The notes beneath the pieces are model-generated. The model saw only the letters and a program-made list of their open reading frames with translations, did no database searches and was not told the origin of the DNA. Positions 1 to 5,132 of a DNA stretch of 9,586 bases are shown piece after piece. This DNA is from Elusimicrobiota bacterium (GTDB lineage: Bacteria > CG03). Location: the NCBI GenBank assembly GCA_021161625.1, contig JAGHAG010000147.1, positions 1 to 9,586 of the forward strand, written 5' to 3'. The stretch's first letter is position 1; every line of letters starts with the position of its first letter. The position numbers and the translations under genes were made by a program.

Positions 1-30
1 ATTTGAATTTGGATATTAGGATTTGTTTGT

Positions 31-87
31 GACCACCGCCCTTTTTCAAAAGGGCGGGGCCCAGCCCATCTGGAAATGGGCTGTGGT
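31..87. repeat. Nested double hairpin (possible three-way junction)
   Basis: Two perfect hairpins sit side by side: CCGCCCTTTT/AAAAGGGCGG (36-45/48-57) and CAGCCCAT/ATGGGCTG (62-69/76-83). The sequences just outside, ACCAC (32-36) and GTGGT (83-87), are also complementary, so the block could fold as a closed three-way junction. No T-run follows on either strand. Together with 1-30 and 88-173 this fills the non-coding left edge; no gene is seen in 1-198. Confidence 0.65.
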
Positions 88-100
88 TTGTTATTTGAAA

Positions 101-135
101 TTTGGGATTTTCCCCTTATTTGGGATTTGGGATTT
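101..135. repeat. Degenerate TTTGGGA heptamer repeats
   Basis: TTTGGGATTT occurs at 101-110, 119-128 and 126-135, the last two overlapping as a tandem 7-bp unit. Looser relatives occur at 1-27. It resembles low-complexity intergenic tracts and shows no coding or CRISPR character. Confidence 0.6.
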
Positions 136-149
136 AACATTTCTTTCCT

Positions 150-173
150 CTATCCTCTTTCCACTATCCTCTT
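150..173. repeat. Short direct repeat CTATCCTCTT, two copies
   Basis: CTATCCTCTT occurs at 150-159 and 164-173, a 14-bp period. The other strand is purine-rich. It lies just past the terminator, with no evident function. Confidence 0.6.
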
Positions 174-196
174 AAAAAGGCGAATGGTAATTCGCC
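174..196 (-). terminator. Rho-independent terminator of the rpsP-queH operon (dispersed repeat copy A stem-loop)
   Basis: On the minus strand, GGCGAAT (190-196) pairs perfectly with ATTCGCC (179-185) around the loop TACC, followed immediately by TTTTT (174-178). The stem begins 2 nt past the queH stop. This has the shape of an intrinsic terminator, although 7 bp is short. The same stem-loop and its flank (197-207) recur at 5133-5161 without the T-run. Confidence 0.65.
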
Positions 197-207
197 CGCT
201 ACAATTT
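197..207. repeat. Conserved flank of dispersed hairpin repeat, copy A
   Basis: CGCTACAATTT is identical to 5151-5161. Read on the minus strand it is AAA TTG TAG CG, supplying the last Lys and Leu codons and the stop of queH. Confidence 0.75.
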
Positions 208-714
208 ATATTTTTCAAATGAACTCAAAAAGCACCCGCAGTATTTTTGCCTGTAAAGGTTCAATTTTTTTGAAATTTCAATGGATTTTTTATATCCTGC
301 TCTGAAATCCCTGTAAAAAAATTCCAGCCCGTATTTTCTTGCAATTTCAAAGCCAAGATTTTTTATTTCATCGTGTTTTTGATAAGGACTTGAAAGAAGG
401 GTTGTTGTAAATGATTTAAAATTTTTTTCTTTTGCAAATTTTGCTGTTTTTTCCAATCTCAATCTTACACAATTTAAACAGCGATCATTGCCTTTTAAAA
501 CTTCTCTTACCCATTCATAAACATCCGGGAAGTTCTCATAAAAAAACTCTTTTTTTAAATGTTGTGCGGTAAATCCTGCTGTCATGAGGCGCCTTTGATA
601 TTCGTCAAAATTGTGTATATTTGGATTAAAAAAATACGCAGAATATTCATCGTCAAGAATTTCGTTTACAGCCAGAAGGCATGGTCCACAGCAGACATGA
701 ACAAGGGTGGACAT
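199..714 (-). CDS. queH: Epoxyqueuosine reductase QueH
   Basis: QueH (DUF208) carries out the last step of queuosine synthesis, reducing epoxyqueuosine at the wobble base of tRNA, and is a non-homologous alternative to QueG. The 171 residues contain H-V-C-C-G-P-C (6-12), F-F-N-P-N-I-H (28-34), R-C-L-N-C-V-R (78-84), S-S-P-Y-Q (108-112) and Y-R-Q-K-Y-C-G-C (154-161). The CCGPC, CxxC and CGC cysteines are the family's metal-cluster and catalytic set. The ATG (712-714) lies 2 nt after the ruvB stop; the SD is weak. The last two codons and the TAG stop lie in the conserved flank of a dispersed hairpin repeat that also forms the likely terminator. It acts in the same anticodon loop that TrmD modifies. 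Confidence 0.95.
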   Translation of the reverse strand: MSTLVHVCCGPCLLAVNEILDDEYSAYFFNPNIHNFDEYQRRLMTAGFTAQHLKKEFFYENFPDVYEWVREVLKGNDRCLNCVRLRLEKTAKFAKEKNFKSFTTTLLSSPYQKHDEIKNLGFEIARKYGLEFFYRDFRAGYKKSIEISKKLNLYRQKYCGCFLSSFEKYKL

Positions 715-716
715 CT

Positions 717-1724
717 TTAAAAGAGTTCTCCAGATGCCTTTATCTTTAAATGCTTGTATGCTTTTGGCGTTGCAACTCTGCCCTGTTTTGTTCTTTCAAG
801 AAAACCTTCCTGAAGCAAAAAAGGTTCATAGACATCCATAATTGTGCTTTCTTCTTCACCGAGTGCTGCTTCAAGTGTCTTAAGACCAACAGGACCACCA
901 CCATGATTTTTGATGATTGTAAGAAGAAGTTTTCTGTCCATTTCACTTAATCCTGCTTCATCCACACCAAAAACTTCAAGGGCTTTGTCTGCTATTTCCT
1001 GTGTAATTCTTTGTATGTTGTTTACCTGCGCCCAGTCCCTTACCCTTCTTAAAAGCCTGTTTGCAACTCTCGGGGTTCCACGAGACCTTTTTGCAATTTC
1101 AAAGGCTCCTTTTTTATCTATTTCAATTTTTAAAATACCTGCAGACCTTAAAACAATATCCTTTAATTCTTCTGACGGATAAAGGCCAATTCTTTCCACA
1201 ATTCCAAATCTGTCCCGTAATGCCCCTCCGAGAGAACCTGACCTTGTGGTTGCCCCTATCAGTGTAAATCTTTTTAAGGAAAGTCTCATCACTTTTGCAC
1301 TTGGCCCCTGTCCTAAAATTATGTCAAGTTTAAAATCTTCCATTGCAGGATAAAGAGCCTCTTCTATGTTTGATTTTAATCTGTGGATTTCATCAATAAA
1401 CAAAATGTCGCCGTCTGAAAGGGATGTGAGTATTGCAGCAAGATCCCCAACTTTTTCAAGAGCAGGTCCTGATGTTGTTGAAATTTTAACACCAAGTTCA
1501 TTTGCCATTATGTATGCAAGGGTTGTTTTTCCAAGCCCCGGAGGACCATGAAAGAGAATGTGTTCAATGGGCTGTTTCCTCTGCTTTGCTGCAACAATAC
1601 AGATGTTTAACTTTTCTTTTAGTTTTTTCTGCCCCACAAATTCATGAAGAGTTTTTGGTCTTAAAGTTATATCAAAATCCTTATCTGAAAGCTGGGCATA
1701 GGGAGAGGTGGGTGCTTCACTCAC
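717..1724 (-). CDS. ruvB: Holliday junction branch-migration ATPase RuvB
   Basis: RuvB is the AAA+ motor that, with RuvA, drives Holliday-junction branch migration. The 335 residues show Walker A G-P-P-G-L-G-K-T-T (60-68), Walker B I-L-F-I-D-E-I-H (107-114), sensor 1 T-L-I-G-A-T-T-R (154-161), arginine finger L-R-D-R-F-G (169-174), sensor 2 R-G-T-P-R-V-A-N-R-L-L-R-R-V-R-D (215-230) and the C-terminal winged helix (G-G-G-P-V-G-L-K-T-L to R-V-A-T-P-K-A-Y). Length is normal. The start is GTG (1722-1724), overlapping the yraN stop as GTGA, with GAAGGAG at 1735-1741, 10 nt upstream. The queH ATG begins 2 nt beyond its TAA. No ruvA or ruvC is in the window, so the usual ruvABC unit is split. Confidence 0.98.
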   Translation of the reverse strand: MSEAPTSPYAQLSDKDFDITLRPKTLHEFVGQKKLKEKLNICIVAAKQRKQPIEHILFHGPPGLGKTTLAYIMANELGVKISTTSGPALEKVGDLAAILTSLSDGDILFIDEIHRLKSNIEEALYPAMEDFKLDIILGQGPSAKVMRLSLKRFTLIGATTRSGSLGGALRDRFGIVERIGLYPSEELKDIVLRSAGILKIEIDKKGAFEIAKRSRGTPRVANRLLRRVRDWAQVNNIQRITQEIADKALEVFGVDEAGLSEMDRKLLLTIIKNHGGGPVGLKTLEAALGEEESTIMDVYEPFLLQEGFLERTKQGRVATPKAYKHLKIKASGELF

Positions 1725-2074
1725 AGTGTAAATGCTCCTTCAATAAAATCAATTTTATCTTTTTTTATACTTATGACATCAAACCTGCACTCTTCAAAAT
1801 CTTTGGCGGTTTTCTTCAGGAACGCTAAAGCAGTTTTTTTTATTTTTTCCATCTTTCTGGAATTTACTTTCCACTCAGGAAGAAAATTCAGGTTTTCCCC
1901 TGATTTTACCTCAACAAAACAAAGCATATTTCCTTTTGATGCAATTATATCAATCTCGCCAAATTTCGTCTTAAAGTTTCTTTGAATTATTTTATATCCC
2001 CTTTCTTTGAGGAAAACACAGGCAACTGTTTCTGCTTTCTGTCCTTTTCCTCTTTTTCCTCTGTATTCCTTCAA
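1721..2074 (-). CDS. yraN: YraN/UPF0102 family nuclease-like protein
   Basis: The 117 residues fit the UPF0102 family: G-Q-K-A-E-T-V-A (11-18), E-R-G-Y-K-I-I-Q-R-N-F (24-34), F-G-E-I-D-I-I-A (39-46) and F-V-E-V-K (53-57). The Glu/Asp of GEID and the E-V-K form a PD-(D/E)XK-like active site, suggesting a Mg-dependent nuclease of the Holliday-junction resolvase type, although biochemical function is not settled. The start is TTG (2072-2074), overlapping the rplS stop; no other start gives the conserved N-terminus. The end overlaps ruvB (GTGA). Adjacency to ruvB fits a role in DNA repair, but yraN commonly follows rplS (often with rnhB between) in many bacteria, so context alone proves little. 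Confidence 0.9.
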   Translation of the reverse strand: MKEYRGKRGKGQKAETVACVFLKERGYKIIQRNFKTKFGEIDIIASKGNMLCFVEVKSGENLNFLPEWKVNSRKMEKIKKTALAFLKKTAKDFEECRFDVISIKKDKIDFIEGAFTL

Positions 2075-2379
2075 GATGCTTCTTTAATTTTGGCTGCTCT
2101 TCCTTTTCTGCCTCTTAAATAATAGAGTTTGGCGCGTCTGATACGTCCTCTTGTCTCAACTCTTATCTCTTGGATTGTGGGAAGAGCATAGGGAAAAACT
2201 TTTTCAATCTCAACACCATAGGAAACCTTTCTAACAGTGAAGGTCTTCGGGGGATTTTTCCCTTTTATTGCAATGACAACTCCCTTGAATGTCTGTTTTC
2301 TTTCGCTTTCCCCTTCTTTAATTCTCTGGACAACAGAAACAGTATCACCTACCTTAAAGGAATCAAACTTTTTCTTCAT
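2071..2379 (-). CDS. rplS: 50S ribosomal protein L19, short N-terminus
   Basis: The 102 residues contain the L19 hallmarks F-K-V-G-D-T-V-S-V (8-16), Q-T-F-K-G-V-V-I-A (29-37), T-F-T-V-R-K-V-S-Y-G-V-E-I-E-K-V-F-P (46-63) and R-R-A-K-L-Y-Y-L-R-G (81-90). L19 lies at the 30S-50S interface. The ATG at 2377-2379 has a good SD (AAGGAAGGTG) just upstream. The usual N-terminal helix (about 11 residues in E. coli L19 before the S-F-x-x-G-D-T-V block) is absent. In frame, upstream codons contain no start before a TAA at 2416-2418, so the short form is real. The gene begins inside the 3' end of trmD, and its TGA stop overlaps the yraN start (TTGA). Confidence 0.97.
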   Translation of the reverse strand: MKKKFDSFKVGDTVSVVQRIKEGESERKQTFKGVVIAIKGKNPPKTFTVRKVSYGVEIEKVFPYALPTIQEIRVETRGRIRRAKLYYLRGRKGRAAKIKEAS

Positions 2380-3013
2380 GGCACACCTTCCTTTTTTGCA
2401 TCTGGCGGTATTGCTTTATTTTTTTGTGATTGCCACTTAAAAGAACTTCGGGAACTTTGTATCCCATAAAATTGCCGGGTCTTGTATACTGGGGATATTC
2501 CACTTCACCATTCATAAAGGACTCCTCTTTTAAACTCTCAGGATTACCCATAAACCCAGGAATGAGACGGGCAACCGCTTCAATAATTGCAAGAGCAGCA
2601 GCCTCTCCCCCTGAAAGAACAAATTCACCAAGTGATATCTCTCTTGCAGAAAAAATATCACAAACCCTCTGGTCAATCCCTTCATATCTTCCACAAACAA
2701 AAATTAAATGCTTGGCTTCTGAGAGCTCTCTTGCAATTTTAGAATTGAATTTTTCCCCTCTTGGTGAAAGAACAATAACCTGTGAGTGGGGTGTTTCAAT
2801 ACTTTTTATGGCTTTGTAAATAGGTTCCACTTTTAAAACCATGCCCGCACCACCACCAAAAGGTTTGTCATCAACTCTGCCGTCAGGAGAAAAATCCCTT
2901 ATGTTTATTGTGTTTATTTCAATGATTTTTCTGTCAATTGCCTTTTTTAAAAGAGAACATTTTAGCGGACTTTCAAAATACTCAGGAAAAATCGTAAGAA
3001 TATCTATCTTCAT
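2363..3013 (-). CDS. trmD: tRNA (guanine-37-N1)-methyltransferase TrmD, short C-terminus
   Basis: TrmD uses S-adenosylmethionine to make m1G37 in tRNAs, preventing frameshifts. The 216 residues show the SPOUT knot enzyme motifs: D-I-L-T-I-F-P-E-Y-F (4-13), P-F-G-G-G-A-G-M-V (51-59), S-P-R-G (83-86), V-C-G-R-Y-E-G-I-D (106-114), S-L-G-E-F-V-L-S-G-G-E (127-137), A-V-A-R-L-I-P-G (146-153) and Y-P-Q-Y-T-R-P (173-179). Arg149 aligns with the catalytic Arg154 of Haemophilus TrmD. The catalytic Asp169 position is Glu164 here. The protein stops soon after V-L-L-S-G-N-H-K-K-I, lacking the usual R-T-x-x-R-R-P-x-L-L tail, and is about 30 residues shorter than Haemophilus TrmD. Its end overlaps rplS by 17 bp. 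It should be active, but this needs testing given the two changes. Confidence 0.96.
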   Translation of the reverse strand: MKIDILTIFPEYFESPLKCSLLKKAIDRKIIEINTINIRDFSPDGRVDDKPFGGGAGMVLKVEPIYKAIKSIETPHSQVIVLSPRGEKFNSKIARELSEAKHLIFVCGRYEGIDQRVCDIFSAREISLGEFVLSGGEAAALAIIEAVARLIPGFMGNPESLKEESFMNGEVEYPQYTRPGNFMGYKVPEVLLSGNHKKIKQYRQMQKRKVCHEEKV

Positions 3014-3514
3014 CTATTCAACCCTTAAAAAGGTATGATTAAAAACTTTTATGACAATCTGTTTTTTTTCAAGAAAAACATTTTCCACAATATCCTTCAC
3101 AAACGGGACAGAAAATTTCCTGCCATCCTTTTCTATCTTTATCCATGTTTGAGGCATGTTTTTGTCTATCTCGCAAACATTTCCGAGAAAATTACCTCTA
3201 GTATCAACAACCTCACATTCACAGAGGTCATCTATCCAGAAATTTCCATCATCCAGTTTCCATTTTTTTATTGAGAGGAATTTGCCGGTAAGTTCCTCTG
3301 CTTCTTTTTTAAATTTTATTATAAAACGCTTTGAACGCTTTTTTAGATAAGCAATCTCTATTTGAGGAGAATTTTCACTAAAATCCTCAGGGTCATCTTC
3401 TAAAAATATATTTTTTAAACTTTCGGGATATGGAGTAAACATATCAAAAAAGTATTCACCATCAAGCCCTTTTTGCCTTCCAATTCGTCCAAAAAGAACC
3501 TTACTTTTCCTCAC
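3014..3514 (-). CDS. rimM: Ribosome maturation factor RimM
   Basis: The 166 residues match the two-domain layout of RimM but are divergent. The N-terminal domain starts V-L-F-G-R-I-G-R-Q-K-G-L-D-G-E (6-20), standing for the usual 'G-R-I-x-x-x-H-G-x-x-G-E'; the normal His is missing. The C-terminal PRC-barrel (about 93-157) carries F-W-I-D-D-L-C-E-C-E-V-V-D, G-N-F-L-G-N-V and V-P-F-V-K-D-I-V-E-N-V-F. RimM binds S19 and assists maturation of the 30S head. The start is GTG (3512-3514), inside the end of rpsP, with a weak AAGG about 5 nt upstream; no in-frame ATG fits better. The TAG stop is followed with no gap by the trmD ATG. Position between rpsP and trmD supports the identification. Confidence 0.93.
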   Translation of the reverse strand: MRKSKVLFGRIGRQKGLDGEYFFDMFTPYPESLKNIFLEDDPEDFSENSPQIEIAYLKKRSKRFIIKFKKEAEELTGKFLSIKKWKLDDGNFWIDDLCECEVVDTRGNFLGNVCEIDKNMPQTWIKIEKDGRKFSVPFVKDIVENVFLEKKQIVIKVFNHTFLRVE

Positions 3515-3755
3515 TTTTGCCTTTTTCTGCCTTTTTAATAATGCTTTTTACGGTATCAGAGGGCTGGGCACCTTTTGAAATCCAGTAGTTAGCTCTGTCA
3601 AGGTTAATTTCAAAATTTTTAGTTTGTCGGGCAGGGTCCCACCACCCTATCTCCTCTACAACTCTTCCATCCCTTCTCCTTTCAGAAGGTATTACAACAA
3701 TCCTGAAAAAAGGGGTGTGTCTGCGCCCCATTCTTTTTAGTCGTATCCTCAACAT
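3501..3755 (-). CDS. rpsP: 30S ribosomal protein S16
   Basis: The 84-residue product is a typical bacterial S16. It begins M-L-R-I-R-L-K-R-M-G-R-R-H-T-P-F-F-R-I-V-V and continues with S-E-R-R-R-D-G-R-V-V-E-E-I-G-W-W-D-P, then N-L-D-R-A-N-Y-W-I-S-K-G-A-Q-P-S-D-T-V, all family hallmarks. S16 binds 16S rRNA in the body of the 30S subunit and helps early assembly. The ATG at 3753-3755 is preceded by a strong AGGAGG at good spacing. It is the first gene of the operon, directly behind a promoter, and its end overlaps the rimM start by 14 bp. The usual khpA (KH-domain RNA-binding) gene between rpsP and rimM is absent. Confidence 0.98.
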   Translation of the reverse strand: MLRIRLKRMGRRHTPFFRIVVIPSERRRDGRVVEEIGWWDPARQTKNFEINLDRANYWISKGAQPSDTVKSIIKKAEKGKSEEK

Positions 3756-3782
3756 AAAGTCCTCCTGTCTATGTTTTTAATG

Positions 3783-3811
3783 AAAATACAAAAAAAAACA
3801 GATAAAGTCAA
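3783..3811 (-). promoter_or_regulatory. Sigma70-type promoter of the rpsP-queH operon
   Basis: TTGACT (3806-3811) is a 5/6 match to the -35 consensus and TATTTT (3783-3788) a 4/6 match to the -10, separated by exactly 17 nt that include a T9 run. Transcription would start near 3776, giving a leader of about 20 nt before the rpsP start. The following Shine-Dalgarno AGGAGG (3760-3765) sits about 5 nt from the ATG. Confidence 0.7.
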
Positions 3812-3819
3812 AAAATCTG
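3790..3819 (-). terminator. Weak hairpin plus T9 run after the PorV-like gene
   Basis: On the minus strand CAGAT (3815-3819) can pair with ATCTG (3799-3803) across an 11-nt loop, followed at once by nine T residues (3790-3798). The stem is only 5 bp and AT-rich, so termination would be inefficient. The segment also contains the -35 element and most of the spacer of the next operon's promoter. Confidence 0.3.
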
Positions 3820-3851
3820 CTAAGGACACAGTGCTGAAAGGAATATAAGTA

Positions 3852-5069
3852 TTATTCCTGGAGTTTTGCTTTTGCTTTTTCTATATTTTTAAGAGACATT
3901 TCATGATTCGGGTCAAGTTCTAAAACTTTCTCCCATTCCTTTATCGCTTTTTTATACTTTCCTGCCTGATAGAACTTCACTGCTTTATTGTAATGTTTTG
4001 CCATTATTGCCTTCTTTTTCTTCTCTGCCCTTTCTTTCTTTTCCTTCTCTTTACGGGCTTTTTTGGCTTCTTTTAATCTCTGTTTTTCAAGTTTTTCCTC
4101 TTCTTTTTTTCGCTTTTTTTCTGCTTTTAAAATTTCCTTCTGTTCTTTTTTCTCTGAACCATAGGAATATGAAGGAGATGACCCTCTTCCCCCAAAAGCA
4201 AAGTCAAGGGAAATATAGTGTCTGTTTTCATTTGCTTCCATGTTGTCAAATCTCAAACCGTAATTAAAATTTAATGCCCCTATAGCAAGTCCAAAACCTG
4301 CTGTGATATTATTATCATCCCATCCAGCCCTTAAACACACAGGTAAAATTCTGTATTCAAGACCTCCATTTATTTTAAGGTCATCCCTGTCAGAAATCTT
4401 ACTCAAATCCAAAAGAGCATAGAGTTTATTTTCAAGCAACCTGCAACTCAATCCCATTTTCACAACACTTGGTGGGTTTTCTCTGGTTTTGCTCTCAGTA
4501 TCCCATTTCAGAGAAGTTAAAATATCCTGAATAACAAATCCAATGGAAATCCTTGAAGAAGCCCTTGCCTTTATGCCAAAATCAAAACCGAAACCTGTTG
4601 CAGATGTGTCATCTATTTTTGACTTTAAAACTTTCAAATTAAAACCTATTCTGACATTTTCCGATGCCCTGCTGGAATATGTTAAATATCCAACTAAATC
4701 ACTGCTTGAAAAACTGCCTCCTGTAAGCGTTCCACCTGAGACATCTGGAATATCAGAGACTCCTGACATAAGAACAGAAAATCCTATTGCAGATTTCGCA
4801 AAAGGTAATCCAAATGCAAACCAGTTTAAACTTCTGTCATTTGAAAGAATGCCTGTCATAAGGGAAAGTTGCTTTTTCTCCAATCCACTTAACCCTGCAG
4901 GATTGTAATAAGAAGCAGAAACATCATCACTCAAACCTGCAAATGCTCCGCCCATTCCCATAACTCTTGCAGAAGTTCCCATCCTTAACACAGGAAGAGC
5001 ATCAACCGAACCTGCAAATAAATTCCCACAAAAAACAAGCACAATCACAGAAATTATCTTCCTCATCAT
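3852..5069 (-). CDS. PorV/PorQ (UPF0164) family outer-membrane beta-barrel protein with C-terminal Lys/Glu-rich linker and TPR
   Basis: The 405 residues begin with a signal peptide: M-M-R-K, a hydrophobic stretch 5-18, likely cleavage after Ala19. The family signature follows at 28-60: L-R-M-G-T-S-A-R, G-M-G-G-A-F-A-G-L-S-D-D, then Y-Y-N-P-A-G-L. Residues to about 300 alternate in the pattern of amphipathic beta strands, rich in Gly, Ser and aromatic residues, as expected of a FadL-like barrel. Residues 305-355 are almost entirely Lys, Glu, Arg and Ala and should form a charged helix. Residues 356-405 hold a TPR (A-V-K-F-Y-Q-A-G-K-Y-K-K-A-I-K-E-W-E-K-V-L-E-L-D-P-N). In Bacteroidota, PorV carries T9SS substrates at the outer membrane. 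Here the upstream neighbour ends in a T9SS-like domain, which fits such a role. Direct evidence of transport is absent. The second ATG (5066) is the likelier start. Confidence 0.88.
   Translation of the reverse strand: MMRKIISVIVLVFCGNLFAGSVDALPVLRMGTSARVMGMGGAFAGLSDDVSASYYNPAGLSGLEKKQLSLMTGILSNDRSLNWFAFGLPFAKSAIGFSVLMSGVSDIPDVSGGTLTGGSFSSSDLVGYLTYSSRASENVRIGFNLKVLKSKIDDTSATGFGFDFGIKARASSRISIGFVIQDILTSLKWDTESKTRENPPSVVKMGLSCRLLENKLYALLDLSKISDRDDLKINGGLEYRILPVCLRAGWDDNNITAGFGLAIGALNFNYGLRFDNMEANENRHYISLDFAFGGRGSSPSYSYGSEKKEQKEILKAEKKRKKEEEKLEKQRLKEAKKARKEKEKKERAEKKKKAIMAKHYNKAVKFYQAGKYKKAIKEWEKVLELDPNHEMSLKNIEKAKAKLQE
3855..4004 (-). other. C-terminal TPR of the PorV-like protein
   Basis: Residues 356-405 contain one clear tetratricopeptide repeat: A-x-x-F-Y-Q-A-G-K-Y-x-x-A-I-x-E-W-E-K-V-L-E-L-D-P-N, then a second partial helix N-H-E-M-S-L-K-N-I-E-K-A. 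Such modules bind peptides or proteins. On this molecule it would most likely face the periplasm. Confidence 0.8.
4005..4157 (-). other. Lys/Glu-rich charged-helix linker in the PorV-like protein
   Basis: About 51 residues (305-355) consist almost wholly of Lys, Glu, Arg, Ala and a few Leu, with no Gly or Pro. This composition predicts a single charged alpha helix or a short coiled coil. It joins the outer-membrane barrel to the terminal TPR and could span roughly 75 angstroms if fully helical. Confidence 0.75.
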
Positions 5070-5070
5070 T

Positions 5071-5077
5071 CCTCCTT
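5071..5077 (-). promoter_or_regulatory. Strong Shine-Dalgarno AAGGAGG that decides the PorV-like start
   Basis: Reading on the minus strand, AAGGAGG is followed by one A and then ATGATG. The first ATG (5069) is only 1 nt from the SD and the second (5066) is 4 nt away. The second is closer to normal spacing, so the protein probably starts there and has 404 residues rather than 405. Confidence 0.7.
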
Positions 5078-5091
5078 ATCGCTTCGCGATA
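5077..5091. repeat. Perfect 6-bp hairpin abutting the Shine-Dalgarno sequence
   Basis: TATCGC (5077-5082) and GCGATA (5086-5091) pair around the loop TTC. On the transcribed strand the hairpin ends at the first A of the AAGGAGG ribosome-binding site, leaving no spacer between them. Confidence 0.8.
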
Positions 5092-5097
5092 TTTCAC

Positions 5098-5128
5098 ATT
5101 TTAGCAGACCAAAGGTCTGCATCTTCAA
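5098..5128 (-). promoter_or_regulatory. Possible extended -10 promoter for the PorV-like gene
   Basis: On the minus strand TAAAAT (5098-5103) is preceded by TGC (5104-5106), giving an extended -10 form. TTGAAG (5123-5128) lies 19 nt upstream as a weak -35. Transcription would begin near 5091, at the edge of the 5077-5091 hairpin. The spacing is long and the TGC belongs to a hairpin arm, so the match may be accidental. Confidence 0.35.
5104..5120. repeat. Perfect 7-bp intergenic hairpin (GCAGACC/GGTCTGC)
   Basis: GCAGACC (5104-5110) and GGTCTGC (5114-5120) are exact reverse complements separated by AAA. This is the middle of three palindromes in the 105-bp gap. No T-run follows on either strand. 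One arm lies immediately next to a possible extended -10 promoter element. Confidence 0.8.
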
Positions 5129-5132
5129 TTTT

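Noticed and set aside
36..57. GC-rich hairpin as the operon terminator
   Set aside because: Neither strand has a T-run after it; the hairpin at 179-196 with T5 right behind queH is the better candidate.
101..135. TTTGGGA repeats as a CRISPR array or telomere-like element
   Set aside because: The units are 7 bp, with no regular unique spacers and no long repeat; a simple low-complexity tract explains them.
1..140. Open frame on the minus strand from an ATG at 138-140 running off the left edge, preceded by a purine-rich AGAGGA stretch
   Set aside because: The translation is low-complexity and made from the heptamer repeats and hairpins (N-P-K-S-Q-I type). It lies past the operon terminator and resembles no protein family I know.
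2380..2420. Frameshift in trmD hiding the missing C-terminal tail
   Set aside because: None of the other frames downstream encodes an R-R-P-x-L-L-like tail, and the region carries the rplS ribosome-binding site and start.
2430..2819. Plus-strand open frame of 129 codons opposite trmD
   Set aside because: It is fully antisense to a strongly conserved gene, has no clear ribosome-binding site and encodes nothing recognisable.
4543..4908. Plus-strand open frame of 121 codons opposite the PorV-like gene
   Set aside because: It is antisense to a gene with a clear signal peptide and family motifs; the long frame follows from the composition of the real gene.
5016..5069. PorV-like protein as a lipoprotein (Cys14 in V-L-V-F-C-G)
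   Set aside because: The residue before the Cys is Phe, not Gly/Ala/Ser, and a normal cleavage site (L-F-A/G) follows; a type I signal peptide fits better.
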